Origin: Solen grandis
Taxonomy: Eukaryota; Mollusca; Bivalvia; Adapedonta; Solenidae
DNA: 64,000 nt
NCBI GenBank assembly: GCA_021229015.1
Contig: CM037782.1
Span: 59,693,514-59,757,513 of the forward strand
Direction: 5' to 3'
Shown: in pieces, positions 1-13,190 of the stretch
Layout: each line of letters opens with the position of its first letter
How positions within the stretch are numbered: the first letter of the stretch is position 1
Notes under the pieces: generated by a model
What the model was told of the DNA's origin: nothing
Seen by the model: the letters and a program-made list of their open reading frames with translations, nothing else
Databases searched by the model: none
Position numbers and translations under genes: made by a program

Positions 1-2185
1 TTCCACCTACAGCCTCTACCCACCCCACCCCCTATGGGACAGGGTGTTCATTCAAACATAGCTTTTTTTTCCATAATTAAAAGTATGTACATGAGAAAGA
101 TTAAAAATCTCATATTAAAATTAGCTAAACACTTTCATCTTATACAGAGAAAAGTCTTTCATTTTTATTGTAGATCATTTTATCAGTATTATCTACTAAA
201 AGTGTGGCAGAGTGCATCATGCTCCTGACTTAACATATTTATTTTTAACGTTTTTACTCTTTAAAAGCTTTGTCATTCTTTGTTACCTGATGCATGGCAT
301 GAAAAACAGATTTTCCATTGGTGCATAGTGAAATCTGATATTTAAAGATTTCGTACAAAAGGAATGAAACCCTATGGAGAGAAAATCCTCGGATATACGA
401 AACCTCCTACAGGTACGGCAAAGGTAGACGTCTGAATTTAGACACGTCGATAGTGATAGCATCAGAAAACCTGCCAAAATATAAAAACAAATCAGAAGGA
501 TATGCATAGGTCCGCAACATTTTTTGGCGGGTCTTTGGCGGAATCTTTGTGGTATCAAATACCAAAGGCTCGGGATGATATACTAGCTGGTAGTAATATT
601 TACAAGGGTCTGTTCATGCTTAAAGGGCTTGTAACTTAGAGGAGTTCTTTTATCCGAAAGGATTTATGCACGGAGTATATAAAGTATCATAGCCTGGGGG
701 TCATTATGTTTTGTATCGGGGAACACCACCCGGGGTCAGGTTATACGTTACATTATTTGAAGAGTTACTGTGACCGAGAGCAGCCTACATACACTGGTTT
801 GTCTGAACCAGAACCGGTTGTGTGGTCCCCCAAATTTGCGACACTGTGTCAACTTAAGAATCTCATGGTAGAATAATTTTTTGCATATTATGTGTGATAC
901 ACGTGACCACCTGATTACATCCCTTGTTAATCTCATTATTATGATAGATGCAAGTACACCTGTGCATGTTTTCACCTGTGCGCCATGTAATTAAACTCTC
1001 ATTACTTATCAGCAGTTGAATTTTTCATGTGGTGTGAAAAATATATTGCTCTATAACGGAAGATGATGGAGGATTAACATGATTTGAGCTAAAAATAAGT
1101 AAGATAACTCAGCTGGTTCTTCAGGTGTAATTTGACATTTGAGTCCAAAATGGCAAAGAGGTTATGAGGTTCAATACCCAGTCGCATCATATCAAAGTCA
1201 TTGTAAAAAGGGTACTGTAAGCTGTGCTTTAGCATTGATAAAAGATGGTTCTAGGACCAGTTAGGTCTGATTTCAGATTCTTGAATTTAAAGAAATATTT
1301 TGTGAAATCTTTTTAATAAATATTCTAATCCCTTATATAGTTAATAATAGCCATCAGTTCCAGCTATTTTGATTTCTTTTAAAAAATTAAAATTCACCCT
1401 AACACCTGCTTTAGAAACACTTGAGATTAGTCACAGTTTTATAAAAGAACGTTAAGAGCGATATTGTCATAGTGAAAAAAGAACAGAAAGGCAAAGCTAA
1501 TTAGCATAATCCTTTTTAAATTGCACCAAAACTTCCTTCAACAATGAGTATTTATTTGACTGAATACCTCCAGGACAGGACCTTTTTGCATGTTAATCGT
1601 GGCAGCTTGAGAAATGCTCTGGGCATTGGACTTGGTGAAAGATTATTGCGATTTATGGCATTATTTATGTGGGTCCCTTCCCTTTGATGCTTATATATGA
1701 GTAATTAAATTTTTTGTGACAGACATACAGGGCATTTGGTATGCCATTTGATTAATCTGCAGGCAAAAAAGCGGTGATTAAACTTAGGTATGGAGATGCA
1801 GATAGGGTGATCTATTGTGACTGCATTCATTTGGTGCGACACTCTTCAGATGGCACTATTATTTTAGATGTTACGTAATCTTTGGAGTCACCTTGGGGAT
1901 CGCAACCTGCATTGACACTTGACTGAGTTATGATATCACTCTAAAGCTTATCTATGAGGTCTTTTAGCTTAAAAGGCTAATTTGGGTGCAGATACCCGCG
2001 ATTATGTTGTGATTTATTGAGACAGTATAAGTGTGTGCCATTTTGGAGAAATAATAGCAAAGGAGCCCGTCTGTAATGGGCTGCTAGTAGTGTCATAACC
2101 TGTCATGAATCTGTGATTGGCTGAAATGAAAGCATTAGGATTAAACCTTACCCTGCTGGAACCGTAAGTGCTAACCTTTGCCACC

Positions 2186-2230
2186 AGTAAAGAGCTAGGC
2201 CATCCATGCAGGCTGGCCTGGCTCTTTACT
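2186..2230. repeat. Stem-loop, 17-bp arms
   Basis: The arms 2186-2202 and 2214-2230 are reverse complements with one mismatch (AGTAAAGAGCTAGGCCA against TGGCCTGGCTCTTTACT), separated by 11 bases. It looks like a remnant of a foldback element rather than a functional RNA. Confidence 0.5.
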
Positions 2231-2800
2231 GTTGGCTGACCAACTACAAGTTTTCATCTTGTTATCCCTAAAATTGATAATGGACAGTTCCAAAAAAGAT
2301 GCCAACTGAGTCCATTTGAGAAATTCAGCAGGTTAAGGGTTAAGGTCATGTCACGCTTTCAGAGTCGAACATTGTGAATGACAGGTTAACTTTCTCTAGA
2401 TCTATTATTTCAGCTACTTGTATTCTATTTCTATGCCACTGAATTGGAAGATTGCTGGAGGTCTATTTATAACTACTTATTTACGCTATATTTTCTTTTT
2501 GGTCAATAGTCATGTATATAATAACTCAATCATGTTGGATTGACAGCGAAACTGCTTCATTTCCATCTAATTTCTATATACACTAACAACAGTTTTGTGC
2601 CTTCAATATGAGAGGCAAAATACAGTCTCAGATCACAGCTGACTGGTGTAGCATCTAAGCCTGTATACTGTTTGATACTTCACAGTGGAAGAGCTATTTA
2701 CATTAAGTCTTGGAGTTATTGAAACATTTTTATCTGTTCTTCCATCACCATAAACAAACTATAACAAGAAACAAACAAACAGGCCAACATGTCTGTGTAG

Positions 2801-2821
2801 TATATATATATATATATATAT
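2801..2821. repeat. (TA)n microsatellite
   Basis: About ten uninterrupted TA units, flanked by unrelated sequence. Confidence 0.9.
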
Positions 2822-3737
2822 CTCGAGGGAATACTTCAGTTCAAAGCCTCTCCATACCAGCACCATACAGACATGCTATCACAGACCTAGGCCAGGATCT
2901 ACTAGGAGAAACAACAGCTCCCTGCTGTGTCTCCAGGTCAGTTACCAAGCCAGGTTGATGAGGATGCAACCTGCAGACCTTCATATTTCATGACCTAGGT
3001 GCTTCACCTTTACAGTGGGCTCCTCAGTGTCAATAATCCAATACCTTGTGTTTATTGCAACTGTAGCCATGGTATGCACTTATGAATTGCTGGTCTGTAC
3101 TTTTCCAAGGCAATAGTTATATCATGTCCATATTCTGGGTTATAAGAAGGGTTGTTTTCTGGATTGGAATGATACAGGTTTACTGGGTTTGCTATGCAGT
3201 TTGGCATGTGTACAGATCAGTCCTTCAAATAGTTATCGAACCCTTGGTTGATTGTTTCCCACCAGGTATCTGTTATTGAACGCAAGGTATTTATGATGAT
3301 AATGAGTACTGATACTTGTTTTGATTGACATGCTGGGAAGAAATGCCTGTTGCAGGCGGTGTTAACCAGTCGTATGCAACAGAATGATTAGTCCTTTGAT
3401 AATCCTACTCAGAATGCACATGGAAAATCCTGTGACATGGAGCAAGCAATCCTCTCAGTCATGTGGCAGTCCTTGTTCCTAGGTAATTATTGACCCATCA
3501 GTATAAGCATCCCAGTCTGGTTCGCAGTGACCATTTTTGTGCAGGTTACATTTTATATAATCAAAATGGTAAAAAAAATGCCAACCTGGATGTTTGTGTG
3601 ACTGTTTACAGTTGACTTTAATTTCATATTTTGTCTCAGGGTGTATTTTCTGTATCAAGGCAGCTCTAATTAGATGTTGGAGTATGTCTGGTATTCCAAA
3701 GGTTTTCAGTTCAAACTGTCTGGGTAAGTTTCTAGAC

Positions 3738-3776
3738 ACAAAGTACTGGTCCAACCCAGGAACTGTCAAGAATGAC
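3738..3776 (+). repeat. Fragment of a dispersed SINE body
   Basis: The stretch containing AAAGTACTGGTCCAACCCAG recurs at about 32068 (plus), about 30950 (minus), about 41418 (plus) and, more diverged, at about 44051 and 47050. The better copies carry a tRNA-type B box upstream, so this is the 3' part of a tRNA-derived SINE whose head is missing here. Confidence 0.55.
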
Positions 3777-3777
3777 T

Positions 3778-3850
3778 TCCATTGAAAGCCAGAAGGGGCT
3801 TTCAGCATATGTAAAAAGAAGGCTGATAGCCCCTTCTGGCTTTCAATGGA
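3778..3850. repeat. Strong hairpin, 29-bp arms with one mismatch
   Basis: Arm 3778-3806 and arm 3822-3850 are reverse complements over 29 bases with one mismatch, and the outer 23 base pairs are perfect. The loop is 15 bases. It directly abuts the SINE-like fragment. It could be a miniature foldback element or a product of slipped-strand inversion. Confidence 0.85.
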
Positions 3851-4900
3851 CGACTGGATTAGTATTACATGTAGTTGCTAAAACTTTTTCTTAAATTACG
3901 GTGAAATATACCCTCAAGAAGACCTGTTGAAAGTTGGAAAATAATTTGGAAGAATAAATATACCAACAGAACCTACTGTGTTGTATCTTATCATCTCCTT
4001 TAGTAGATTAGATATGCAAATTCAAATTGTATTAATGCATTAGGCCTTGAATATTTCTCCAGGTATGCAGTATACCTACATTGATAACAATCTGACATGT
4101 CAATTAAAATAAATTACGTTTAAACCTTGTTGTCTCTTGCACAACTGTGCTCTGAAGAGTTCTGTGTATGTAATTTCTTAAGAGTTAGGTTTGAAACTTG
4201 AGTCTTGATAAAGAATCCTAGTTCCATTTCGGTATAAGGGTGTGATATATCATAAGCATATAATGTATCAAAGGTAAACTTTACAACTAATATAAGACCA
4301 AGTGAGAACTGTTTTTGAAGATGCACAGGCTAAAGCAAAACTATTGAGTATGAAAGAAATACGAAATAAAAGGAATACAAAATACAGAAAATGAAAACAC
4401 AAAGGGTTCTCCTCCAAGGAATGTGTAATTCCTTTTGATGGGGTAAATGTTAAAACTTTGCGACATTCAAGTATGAGAATCTTCTCACTGGCATGAAGTT
4501 TTTCATGTCGCTGTAAAACGGAGTAGTCAGAGAGAAACTATGTCAAATAAGATTTCAAATGTTCCACTAGACATATATCTAGTTTTAAAATTCCGATATC
4601 AAGGCCAGTTTTTAGCAGTAAAATATAAGCCCAAATTACCCAACCATGGCTTGGTCAGCTGCTCATAAATGTATCACAATGAAAATGTGTGTGTTCTTTT
4701 GTGCAAACCATGTCAACCATTATCCTAGTGTAGCTTTTGGATAGCCTGTAAGTCAATGTCAATACATCTCTAAATATAGGAAAGGTCCATTAGATTTATT
4801 GTTAATTATTCAGGTATCTGACATTAACTGTTTGGAAATTTTCCAAAGCTGTTGAATTCACTGAAAACTTTGAAATTTTACAAAAATAATGTGCTAATTT

Positions 4901-5000
4901 NNNNNNNNNNNNNNNNNNNNNNNNNNNNNNNNNNNNNNNNNNNNNNNNNNNNNNNNNNNNNNNNNNNNNNNNNNNNNNNNNNNNNNNNNNNNNNNNNNNN
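4901..5000. other. Assembly gap (100 N)
   Basis: Exactly 100 unknown bases, the conventional size for a gap of unknown length. Real distance and content are unknown. Confidence 0.98.
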
Positions 5001-7284
5001 GCCCTGTATCAAAATTGTTCATATTATTTTAATGGTTGAAAAATGCAGGTAACAGGAGCTAAAATATATTTTAAAAAATGCAAACTTTGAGCCTAGAGCT
5101 TAGATATTTGGTGTGTAGCATTGTCGTGTGGACCTCTACCACGTGTGTTCAAATCATGGCCCTGGAGTCAAAATTGGCCCCGCACAAGGGGTTACTTGAT
5201 TTTACAAAGACTTACGTTAGTCTTACGTCGAAAAGACTTTAAAATATCCTGTCAGAAACCACAAGATCAAGGGTTTAGAAATTTTGTATGTAAAACTGCC
5301 TTGCGGGCCTGAACCAAGTTTTAAAATCATGACTGTGATTGTAAAAGGCAATGAGGGCAATATCTGGTCATGTTGACCCTCTTGTTTTATTTTGTATTCA
5401 ATTACCATGGATAATTTATGATATTTGAAGGTAATATAAATGTTACAACTCGAACACAAGGCCTTCGCTTACAGGGCAAATACTCTATTGACTGAACTAC
5501 TCAGCTGCATACACATCTTTTTCCCCTATGGTGAGTAGTCGGTACTGACATAAAGGTTGTTCCTTTTTCATACAACAGTTTCTTATGCTGGTAAGAACTG
5601 GATACTCGAGGATTAAAATCAAAATAATGACCTACATAATAAGTTGTATATTCACGTTATACTGATTCATTGCAAGACTTTACAAAATCCATCAAATATG
5701 TGCTAAGAGTGGTAAAGTATTGTTAAAAATCCCGAAGTCATGGTCAACTTAAATCTCATTCTCCGAAGACATGTCATAATTGTTGGTCAGTTGCGCTGTG
5801 TTGCATGCTTTTAAATTCAGAGTTAAAGTATACAGCTATTTTCGCAGTTTTAAAAAGAAGCAGGCAAATGGTTTTAAACGGAATAACAAAAATAAAATCG
5901 CTCAAAACTGTGTTACATAAATGAATACATTCAGCCAATTTCGTGATGGAAATAGAAAATAAAATAGTCATACTATTCTTCACTCTTTATTGAAAAATTA
6001 ACTACTTATAAAATTTATAAAATTAATGTTTCACTATTTTATCCTCAATGGATAAATATAGACAGAAAGTTGTCTATTAGTTTCGAATGGCGTCGAAACA
6101 CAACTCCGTGCAGTAGATTCTTAAAAGTTGTTAGAATGTTTCCTAATCGGTGTAAAATAAATTAATTTAAAATAAAACTGTGATCATATCATAACACTTG
6201 TCTACGTCGTGATTTCGCAGTGTGACAGCACTAAATCTTTGTTATGTAAACAAAGCTCACCAAATGACTAAGTTACTATCGGTGAGCCATTAAACCTAAC
6301 ACTACAAATAAAAACGCATGCTTAACATGGCAGTTTAAGTAAATATACACAGACTTTAATTTCTACTTAAAGCACAATGAGTAAAATAAGTAAAAGAATA
6401 AAACCAGTGTTTTTCCTGATATATCTGAACATTATATTGATATACTTTACAGAAACACCTATGCCATTAATAAAGTTACAATCAGTAACGGTAAACAAAC
6501 AATCTCTCATCTCATTCCTCCCTACAACATCTTGATATTATTCAGGCTTCGGTGGTTATAAATTTATCATTTGGTATAAAAATATATATGTAATATATTC
6601 ATATACTGAACTATCTGATAAAAACAAAAGAAGAAAAATGAATATGTTAAATCCGTTTAATCATGGAAGTACATGGATTACATAGGGAAGGAAATCAACC
6701 TTAGATACAATAAAGAGAAGAACAGGTACTTTTTAATACGTGTTCAATGGTACATTGTCTTTACCCATATACATTTGAATATAGAATTGTCACGAATATA
6801 CAGCAACTCACTTTAAACATTCAAGCAGACTAGAATAAAAGTATCAGTCAAGAAATGTAAAAATACATCTGCTTAATTATTATCATTAGATATAAGCTAG
6901 CAGTTTCTAATTATGTTATATTAATCAGAAAAACAACTATAAGGTAGAAAAAGAAATCTATTAAACAAAGTAGCTTTAAATACTTCGTATACAACTAATG
7001 ATTAACTATTTTCTAATGATCGAAATATTTTGAAAGAATACATAACTGATTGTAAACAATTAAGAATAAGAGAAACAACAGTTAAATTGTAAATTTTTCT
7101 ATTTGATACTCGTTTAAAACTTGAACCCTGTTCATTAACATAATCTTTGTATCAATCATAGCTACGGTAATCCGGTTTCATCATAATATTTTCGTTTTAT
7201 TTATATTTAAATGTATTAACTTATTCTAGCAAGTTCATAATTCTAAATAATATGAAGTAGAACAAGTAATGAATAAAAAAGCAT
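5001..7284. other. Intergenic, SINE fragments only
   Basis: No coding signal was seen. A tRNA-related SINE piece lies at 5440-5585. Another SINE tail at about 6195-6315 shares its body (CTACGTCGTGATTTCGCAG and following) with copies near 23595 and 40140. The rest is AT-rich and featureless. Confidence 0.55.
5440..5585 (-). repeat. tRNA-related SINE copy, degraded head
   Basis: The segment resembles 39955-40125 closely. It has an inverted tRNA-like head (CTCGAACACAAGG, then CTTCGCTTACAGGGC) followed by the shared body CTGCATACACATCTTT and GTGAGTAGTCGGTACTG. The head no longer folds as a tRNA. Confidence 0.55.
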
Positions 7285-8650
7285 TTTAAAATATTTTGAC
7301 CCGAGTGCCATGATGTGAACAGACCTAGTAAATGCCATCTAGGCAATGCTACATACCAAATATCTATACCCCAGGCCTTTCATTTTATTTCCTATATAAG
7401 TCTTTGTAAAATTCAGGTGACCCCTGTGTTGACACAAGGGTCATGATTTGAGCATACTTGGTAAAGGTCTACTAGGCCATGTTACATGCCAAATATCTAA
7501 ACTCCAGGCCTTGTGGTTTCTGACAAGAAGATTTTTCTCTTTTATTTTTCTTATATAAGTCTTTGTAAAATCAGGTGACACCTAGGGTGGGGCAATTTTG
7601 ACCTAAGGATCATGATTTGAGCAAACTTGGTAGAGGTCTACTAGGCAATGTTACTCACCAAATATCTAAACTCCAGGCCTTGTGGTTTCTAACAAGATTT
7701 TTCTGTAAGATTTTTCTGACAGGATTTTTCATATGTCTATGTTAAATGAAGTAACCCCTGGGGTAGGGGCCAATTTTACCCAAGGGCTATGATTTGAACA
7801 ATCTTGGTAGATGTTCTTGAAGCAATATTACACACAAAATATCTAAACTCCAAGGCTTTTGGTTTCTGACTGGAAGATTTCCTTGTTTTTCTCCTTTTGA
7901 AACCTATGTAAAATCAAGTAACCCCTGTGGCGGGGCCAATTTTGACCCCAGGGCTATGATTTGAACAAACTTGGTATATGTCTACTAGACAATGCTGCAC
8001 ACCAAATATCTAAACTCCAGGCCTTGTAGTTTCTGACAAGAAGATTTTTCAAGTTTGTTTTTCCTATCTTAGCCTATGATAAATCAAATTACCCCTTGGG
8101 CAGGACCAATTCTGTCCCCATGGTCATGATTTGAACAAACTTGATAGTGGTCTTCTAGACAATGCTTCACACCAAACATCTTATCTCCAGGCCATGTGGT
8201 TTTTGAGAAAAAGATTTTTCAAGTTTTTTTTCTATATTAGACCATGTAAAATCAGGTGACCCCTGGTGCAATGCCATTTTTGACCCCGGGGTCATGATTT
8301 GAACAAACTTAGAAGAGGTCTACTAGACAAAGTCACACACCAAATATCTAAGCTCTATGCATTGTGGTTTTGGAGGAGAAGATTTTTTTAATATTTCACT
8401 TTCAAAATCTATTTTTAGCTCCTGTGACCTAATCATGCAAAAAACCGGAACCATTTGAACATTTTTATAGGATACCACCTTTGGAACATACTTGTTAAGT
8501 TTGATCACTTTCCCATTAATAGTTTCAGTAAAGAAGATAATTTAAGTAAATTGTTGACGACTCACGACTGACGACAAAAGACGCCGGACGCCGGACAAAA
8601 GTTGGTTCCTAAAGCTCACCTTGGCACTTCGTACCAGGTGAGCTAAAAAT
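7285..8650. mobile_element. Repeat element built of about seven 170-bp units
   Basis: The motif CCAAATATCTAAACTCCAGG recurs at about 7356, 7489, 7658, 7836, 8002, 8172 and 8340, giving units of roughly 133-178 bp with intervening TTTGACC..GGG..CATGATTTGAACAAACTTGG blocks. The right end (8550-8650) is a TTGACGAC / CGCCGGACG stretch ending in CAGGTGAGC. The same end module closes the elements at 20195, 33640 and 37180. No coding capacity was seen. It lies just downstream of the oxidoreductase gene. Confidence 0.75.
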
Positions 8651-8815
8651 GGCATTACATTTTGTGTTTAATATCAAACGATTTACACTAAATCATTAAA
8701 ATGTAAAAAGTTTGCAATATTGTCAGCAAAGTCAAATTATTACTGTTTGTTGGTTTTGCTATATAACTAGGAAGAAGAGATACTTTGTACTTCTATAGCT
8801 TTGCCGTGACATTTC

Positions 8816-10606
8816 CTAATTTGTACGAGTATGTTGTACATTTTGTACACTTCGAATCATGTCGGCAGCCTTTTCTGCAATCATGATTACTGGAGCATTG
8901 GTATTACCGGAAACGACATTTGGCATAATAGAAGCGTCTACCACACGTAGTCCAGAGATTCCTTTAACCCTCAGCTCTGGGTCGACAACCGCTGTTTTAT
9001 CGTTAATATTTCCCATTTTGCATGTACCTGTTGGGTGGAAAGATGGGACAGCTAGATGGCGCGCTATACACTCCCAGTAATCATCAGACCGGTACTCATG
9101 ATGAGAACAAAACGACAACTTCATGTGGTTGAGATTGGCGCCGATTGCCTGCATCGCTGGTGTTTCAATAAACTTTTCCCAAAGTCGGATACCTCTGATG
9201 AAAGCCTCAACATCCCTCTTGTCGGTTAAGTATTGAGGATCAATGAGAGGGTAATCAAACGGATCGGCTGATTTCAATTTTATGTTACCATTACTTTTGG
9301 GATCCAGAATGTTTAGAATTAGTGCAAATCCAGGAGTGTTATCTGGTGCCAAGTATTCCCTTGAATTGTTTTCTGTTAATCCCCAAAAATCTTCGGAAAG
9401 ATACATACTATACGCAATAAACTGAATGTCGGCAGCACAATTATCATCCTTAGTATGATATGTACAGAAATATGCTGTACATTCAGCACCTGTGGTTGAC
9501 AATATTCCGGAACCAAACAGGCCATACTTCAACTTGCTTATCCAGCTTCCGATCTCATCCTTTATTATTCCAATGTCTCTATTTATACCGGAAAGCATGA
9601 AGAGACCAACGTGATCTTGTAAATTCTCTCCGACTGGCAGGTCAGCATGAACTTGTATACCGTTTTCTTCTAAGTGTGCTTTTGGACCAATACCGGACAG
9701 CATTAATATCTGAGGAGAATTTACAGTTCCTCCAGACACAATGACCTCTCGCTTGGATTCAATAAATATTTTGCGATTGTTGCGAATAACATAGACACCT
9801 TTCGTTCTTTTATTTTCAATTTTTACTTTCGTTACAAAACTGTTGATTGCAATATGCAAGTTGTCCCTTCCCCGTGTTCGTCCAAGAAATTCAAGGGACG
9901 TGCTGCTGCGAACTCCATTCCTTACGGTTAATTGTATAGGGCTCCAACCTTGCTGTATCTCGCCATTGTAGTCTACTATGTTGTAACCCATTTGTTTTCC
10001 TCCTTCAAGGTAAATGTCAGCTATAGGAGTGACTCTCCCGGAGCTGATACCCAGATATCCACCTGTTGAATGGTATCTTGAATCTTTCAAATTGTCAATC
10101 AGCATATCTTCAGATTTCAAGAAGTATGGTAACACATCTTTGTAACTCCAACCCGTGCATCCTAAGTCTCGCCATTCGTCATAATCCTTGCTACTCCCTC
10201 GAGTGTACATCATTATATTTATCATACTTGATCCCCCTAAAATCTTGCCCCTTGGCCAGGAACTTATGTGATCATTAATTGCAAATTGCGCGTGCCTTTG
10301 GGGAACAATGGAGTAATCCCAGTCTATTGAAGACTTTTGAAGCCCAAATGCTGCGAATGGTATATGGTATGTCTGGTTTTCCGTGTAGTCGCCACCGGCT
10401 TCAAGAAGAAGTACACGCACATTAGGATCTTCTGAAAGTCTTGCAGCTAATACAGACCCAGCGGAACCAGCTCCTACGATTATGTAGTCGTAACTAGTAT
10501 CCAGCTCTGTTTTGTCGGTATATCGGTTAAATGGGCTTAGTCTTGTGTAGTACCACAGAGCGACAGCCAGACATACAATGATTACAGCCGATGAAGTTTC
10601 AATCAT
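8816..10606 (-). CDS. GMC-family flavin oxidoreductase (choline/glucose dehydrogenase-like)
   Basis: Predicted FAD-dependent alcohol oxidoreductase. The substrate cannot be told from sequence. Translation from the ATG at 10606 gives 596 residues, the usual family length, with no intron. Residues 7-20 are hydrophobic (signal anchor or signal peptide). The FAD-binding Rossmann motif [14 protein letters not shown] is at 44-57, with the acidic E69 behind it. GMC signature 1 is at 119-137 ([19 protein letters not shown]) and signature 2 at 292-307 ([16 protein letters not shown]). The catalytic His is H524 in HPTGTCKMG, and its Asn partner lies near 570 in GNTNAP. The frame stays open upstream for 32 more residues, but these are read from a TA microsatellite (YIYIYI...). 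A good splice acceptor (TTTTCAG, ending at 10608) sits one base before the ATG, so I take 10606 as the start, with a non-coding first exon farther upstream. A variant poly(A) signal ATTAAA lies at 8672-8667. All key residues are intact. Confidence 0.93.
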   Translation of the reverse strand: MIETSSAVIIVCLAVALWYYTRLSPFNRYTDKTELDTSYDYIIVGAGSAGSVLAARLSEDPNVRVLLLEAGGDYTENQTYHIPFAAFGLQKSSIDWDYSIVPQRHAQFAINDHISSWPRGKILGGSSMINIMMYTRGSSKDYDEWRDLGCTGWSYKDVLPYFLKSEDMLIDNLKDSRYHSTGGYLGISSGRVTPIADIYLEGGKQMGYNIVDYNGEIQQGWSPIQLTVRNGVRSSTSLEFLGRTRGRDNLHIAINSFVTKVKIENKRTKGVYVIRNNRKIFIESKREVIVSGGTVNSPQILMLSGIGPKAHLEENGIQVHADLPVGENLQDHVGLFMLSGINRDIGIIKDEIGSWISKLKYGLFGSGILSTTGAECTAYFCTYHTKDDNCAADIQFIAYSMYLSEDFWGLTENNSREYLAPDNTPGFALILNILDPKSNGNIKLKSADPFDYPLIDPQYLTDKRDVEAFIRGIRLWEKFIETPAMQAIGANLNHMKLSFCSHHEYRSDDYWECIARHLAVPSFHPTGTCKMGNINDKTAVVDPELRVKGISGLRVVDASIMPNVVSGNTNAPVIMIAEKAADMIRSVQNVQHTRTN

Positions 10607-10653
10607 GCTGAAAATTATGTAAAATATATCATAAAAATAGTAAATTGCTAAAA

Positions 10654-10654
<1 letters not shown>

Positions 10655-10693
<39 letters not shown>
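10655..10693. repeat. (TA)n microsatellite upstream of the oxidoreductase
   Basis: About 19 TA units. On the minus strand it lies in the presumed intron just before the acceptor at 10608. It produces an artificial Tyr/Ile N-terminal extension if translated. Confidence 0.9.
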
Positions 10694-10697
<4 letters not shown>

Positions 10698-10709
10698 TCC
10701 ACTTAATGA

Positions 10710-10990
10710 ATGAAAAGGAATAAGTCCAGGTTTTTGACACTTGGTAGGACCTTGCCCATGCCAAGTAGACGACCTCTGTCCATTTTGAGGTCATTAGGTC
10801 AAAGTCTCAATGACACTTAGCGAAAAAATCCTTGTTTGATCGATAACTTGAGAAGGAATATGTCTTAGTTTGCTAAACTTGGTAGGTACATTGCCCATGG
10901 CCTGTAGTTGACCCCTGTGATTTTGAGGTCAAAAGGTCAGGGTCACAATGACACTTAGTGTAAAATCCTTGTCCGATCAATAGCTTGTTC
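10710..10990. repeat. Two tandem units of about 135 bp
   Basis: Two diverged units, each with an ACTTGGTAGG..TTGCCCATG block, then GACC..TGT..TTTTGAGGTCA and CAATGACACTTAG, start at about 10710 and 10850. The style resembles the internal units of the bivalve repeat elements elsewhere in the window. No end motif is clear. Confidence 0.6.
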
Positions 10991-13190
10991 TAGTTGTTTT
11001 CTTTTTTCTTATATATGTTTTTTTACGCCCGAAGGTAACTTAGGTCGTATTATGGTATGCTGTTTGTCCGTCTGTTTGGGCGTTGCAAAAGTAATAGAGG
11101 GCCAGGTAACTGTAAACAGAACAAAAGAGAACAATATACTTCATTTCTTTACTATATATGGCCCTCTATACAAGAAAAGAAAATAACAAAGGGATGGCCT
11201 CTTGTTTCCATTCCTTGACACATCCGTCCGTCCGTTATTTAATAATATAAAAGTATAAATGTACATCTTGCCTAATAGTATGAACGTAGATGAAACTTTA
11301 ATTGCAACATCGAAGTCCACTTATAATATTAAAAAAGACAACGTTTATAAACTGTAGAACTCTTTTTTTTTCACTGAGTCCTCTTACTTTGTACATCGTA
11401 CAACAGCACATACCTCGAGCGTATCATGCGGAAACGCGGTGCTCTTGTTCTTCAGATTTTACATTATGTCACATGCCTGGTAAATGAAATACCGGATCCT
11501 TGAGACTATTTATTTTGCTTAAACTTACTCAACCTTCACTTTAACATGTTAATAAGAAATAAGAAGTTATACATTTAAGTCGACAGATTAATATCCTGCA
11601 TTATGACGATGCAAAAATCCACACAAGAGCACAATTGATCTTACCTTTTGCTTTGCACGTCTGCTATCCAAAATTTATTATACAGTATTTACGAAAACTG
11701 CAAAGTAGTGTCAGTGAGGTATACATACAAATAGGTTATAGTTGAGAATGTTAAGCATTCACTTTTAAACCAGAGCTGTATAATGAATTCACCTACATAT
11801 TCGAATATAATAAACGTTAACTGCGCATATATTAAGACAACGACCGTTAATGTCCTTATTTAATATATATATAATAATAATAATAAAATGCCACACTTCC
11901 ATTCCTTCCATTTTACACTAAAAAATAAACGGAAGCAGAAGTCTTGTGACCAAAATAAAACCGCTTATTCATATGAGGTCTTATGTGTATACAGTGATAT
12001 AAGAATAATAGTATCATCAACCCAAAGTATACAATGTAGTTTATATTTCTTAAAATACGTGTAGATATTTAAAATGAGTATGTATGATTGTCTAGATCAA
12101 TGTTTAGCTGGTAGGTTGATCTGACATGACAGTCCGTCAGTTTGTATGTCGAGCTGGAATGTTTAGCTGACTTGGCATTCGGACTTCTTTTGTTTGAATG
12201 TCTAGCTGAATTTCTATTTGAAATGTTGAAATAGCTCGAGTTAACAGTGTACGTCAGTTCATTCCTTGTCTAGATATCGAGCTGAATGTCTAGCTGAAAT
12301 GAATGTTGAGGGTGCTAGACATTCGTACTTAGTGCTTAGTCAGTTTGATTGTCACGGCGAATGTCTAGTAGCAAAGTTTCCTTCATACTCCCAAATATAT
12401 TGATTTTATCAGAGACATAAAAATGATTTACATTAGGTTGCTGATCTTCCCTAGATCAACATTTGTTATTGCAATGCTTAAAAGTGTTGATTCTTTACAG
12501 ATACATTCATTTTTTAATAAAAGAAAGAAAGAAAGAAAGAAAGAAAACGAAATATATAAAAAAATACGCAGATCTAGAGCTGTATAAGTCTAGTTATGTG
12601 CCATAGGTATATGAATTTAGTTTTTTAGGCATTACATATACTCATATGTTAGGTATGACTGTAAATTCTTGACAAAAATGTTTGTAGCTTGGGTTTAACG
12701 TCTCACCGAGGCCTTTCCTTAGGGTCTTTGTCTACTGGAAACAGATATGGTGCTGCCACACGTTATATCATGCTGTTGACACTCGATTTAAAACTACACC
12801 CAGTCATATTATCCTGGCACCGAGTTATTGATTGCTACAAAGAGTTATGAAGTATTCCGTATGAACCTTTCCCTTTTTCTACATATTTTATTAAAAAGTG
12901 TTGCACATATGTTGTTGTATGCATTGTGACTTGTTCGTAGCTAAAATTGATAGCATAGCTCATTTAATCTAAAATGACTGCATCTTTGCATTTCATCTCG
13001 GGCACGTGTTGTTGGATATATGAGGAAATGAAATATTTCTTGATTATTTTACGATATTTAAGATGTATTTTGGTCAAAACATTAAAACCAGAGTCGCTAA
13101 CGCGACAGAACCGGTTTTCGCGGAAACAACATACTTTGGTACCAAGTAATGCATAAACAGTTCCTTTTAGTATACCAGTTGCATAGTTCG
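10991..13190. other. Intergenic, simple repeats only
   Basis: No gene was recognised. It holds a GAAA microsatellite at about 12521-12546 and a degenerate minisatellite at about 12085-12370, in which variants of ATGTCTAGCTGA and GTCGAGCTG recur. The 5' non-coding exon and promoter of the oxidoreductase may lie here, but I cannot place them. Confidence 0.45.

Larger units (their letters stand above)
1..4900. other. Intergenic, no gene recognised
   Basis: AT-rich sequence with only short scattered open frames. None has a recognisable domain or a convincing pair of splice sites. It contains a 17-bp stem-loop at 2186-2230, a TA microsatellite at 2801-2821, a short SINE-like fragment at about 3738-3776 and a strong hairpin at 3778-3850, listed separately. 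An exon of an unrecognised gene cannot be excluded. Confidence 0.6.

Noticed and set aside
10607..10702. N-terminal extension of the oxidoreductase (32 residues)
   Set aside because: Read from a TA microsatellite and the presumed end of an intron; a splice acceptor lies directly before the chosen ATG.
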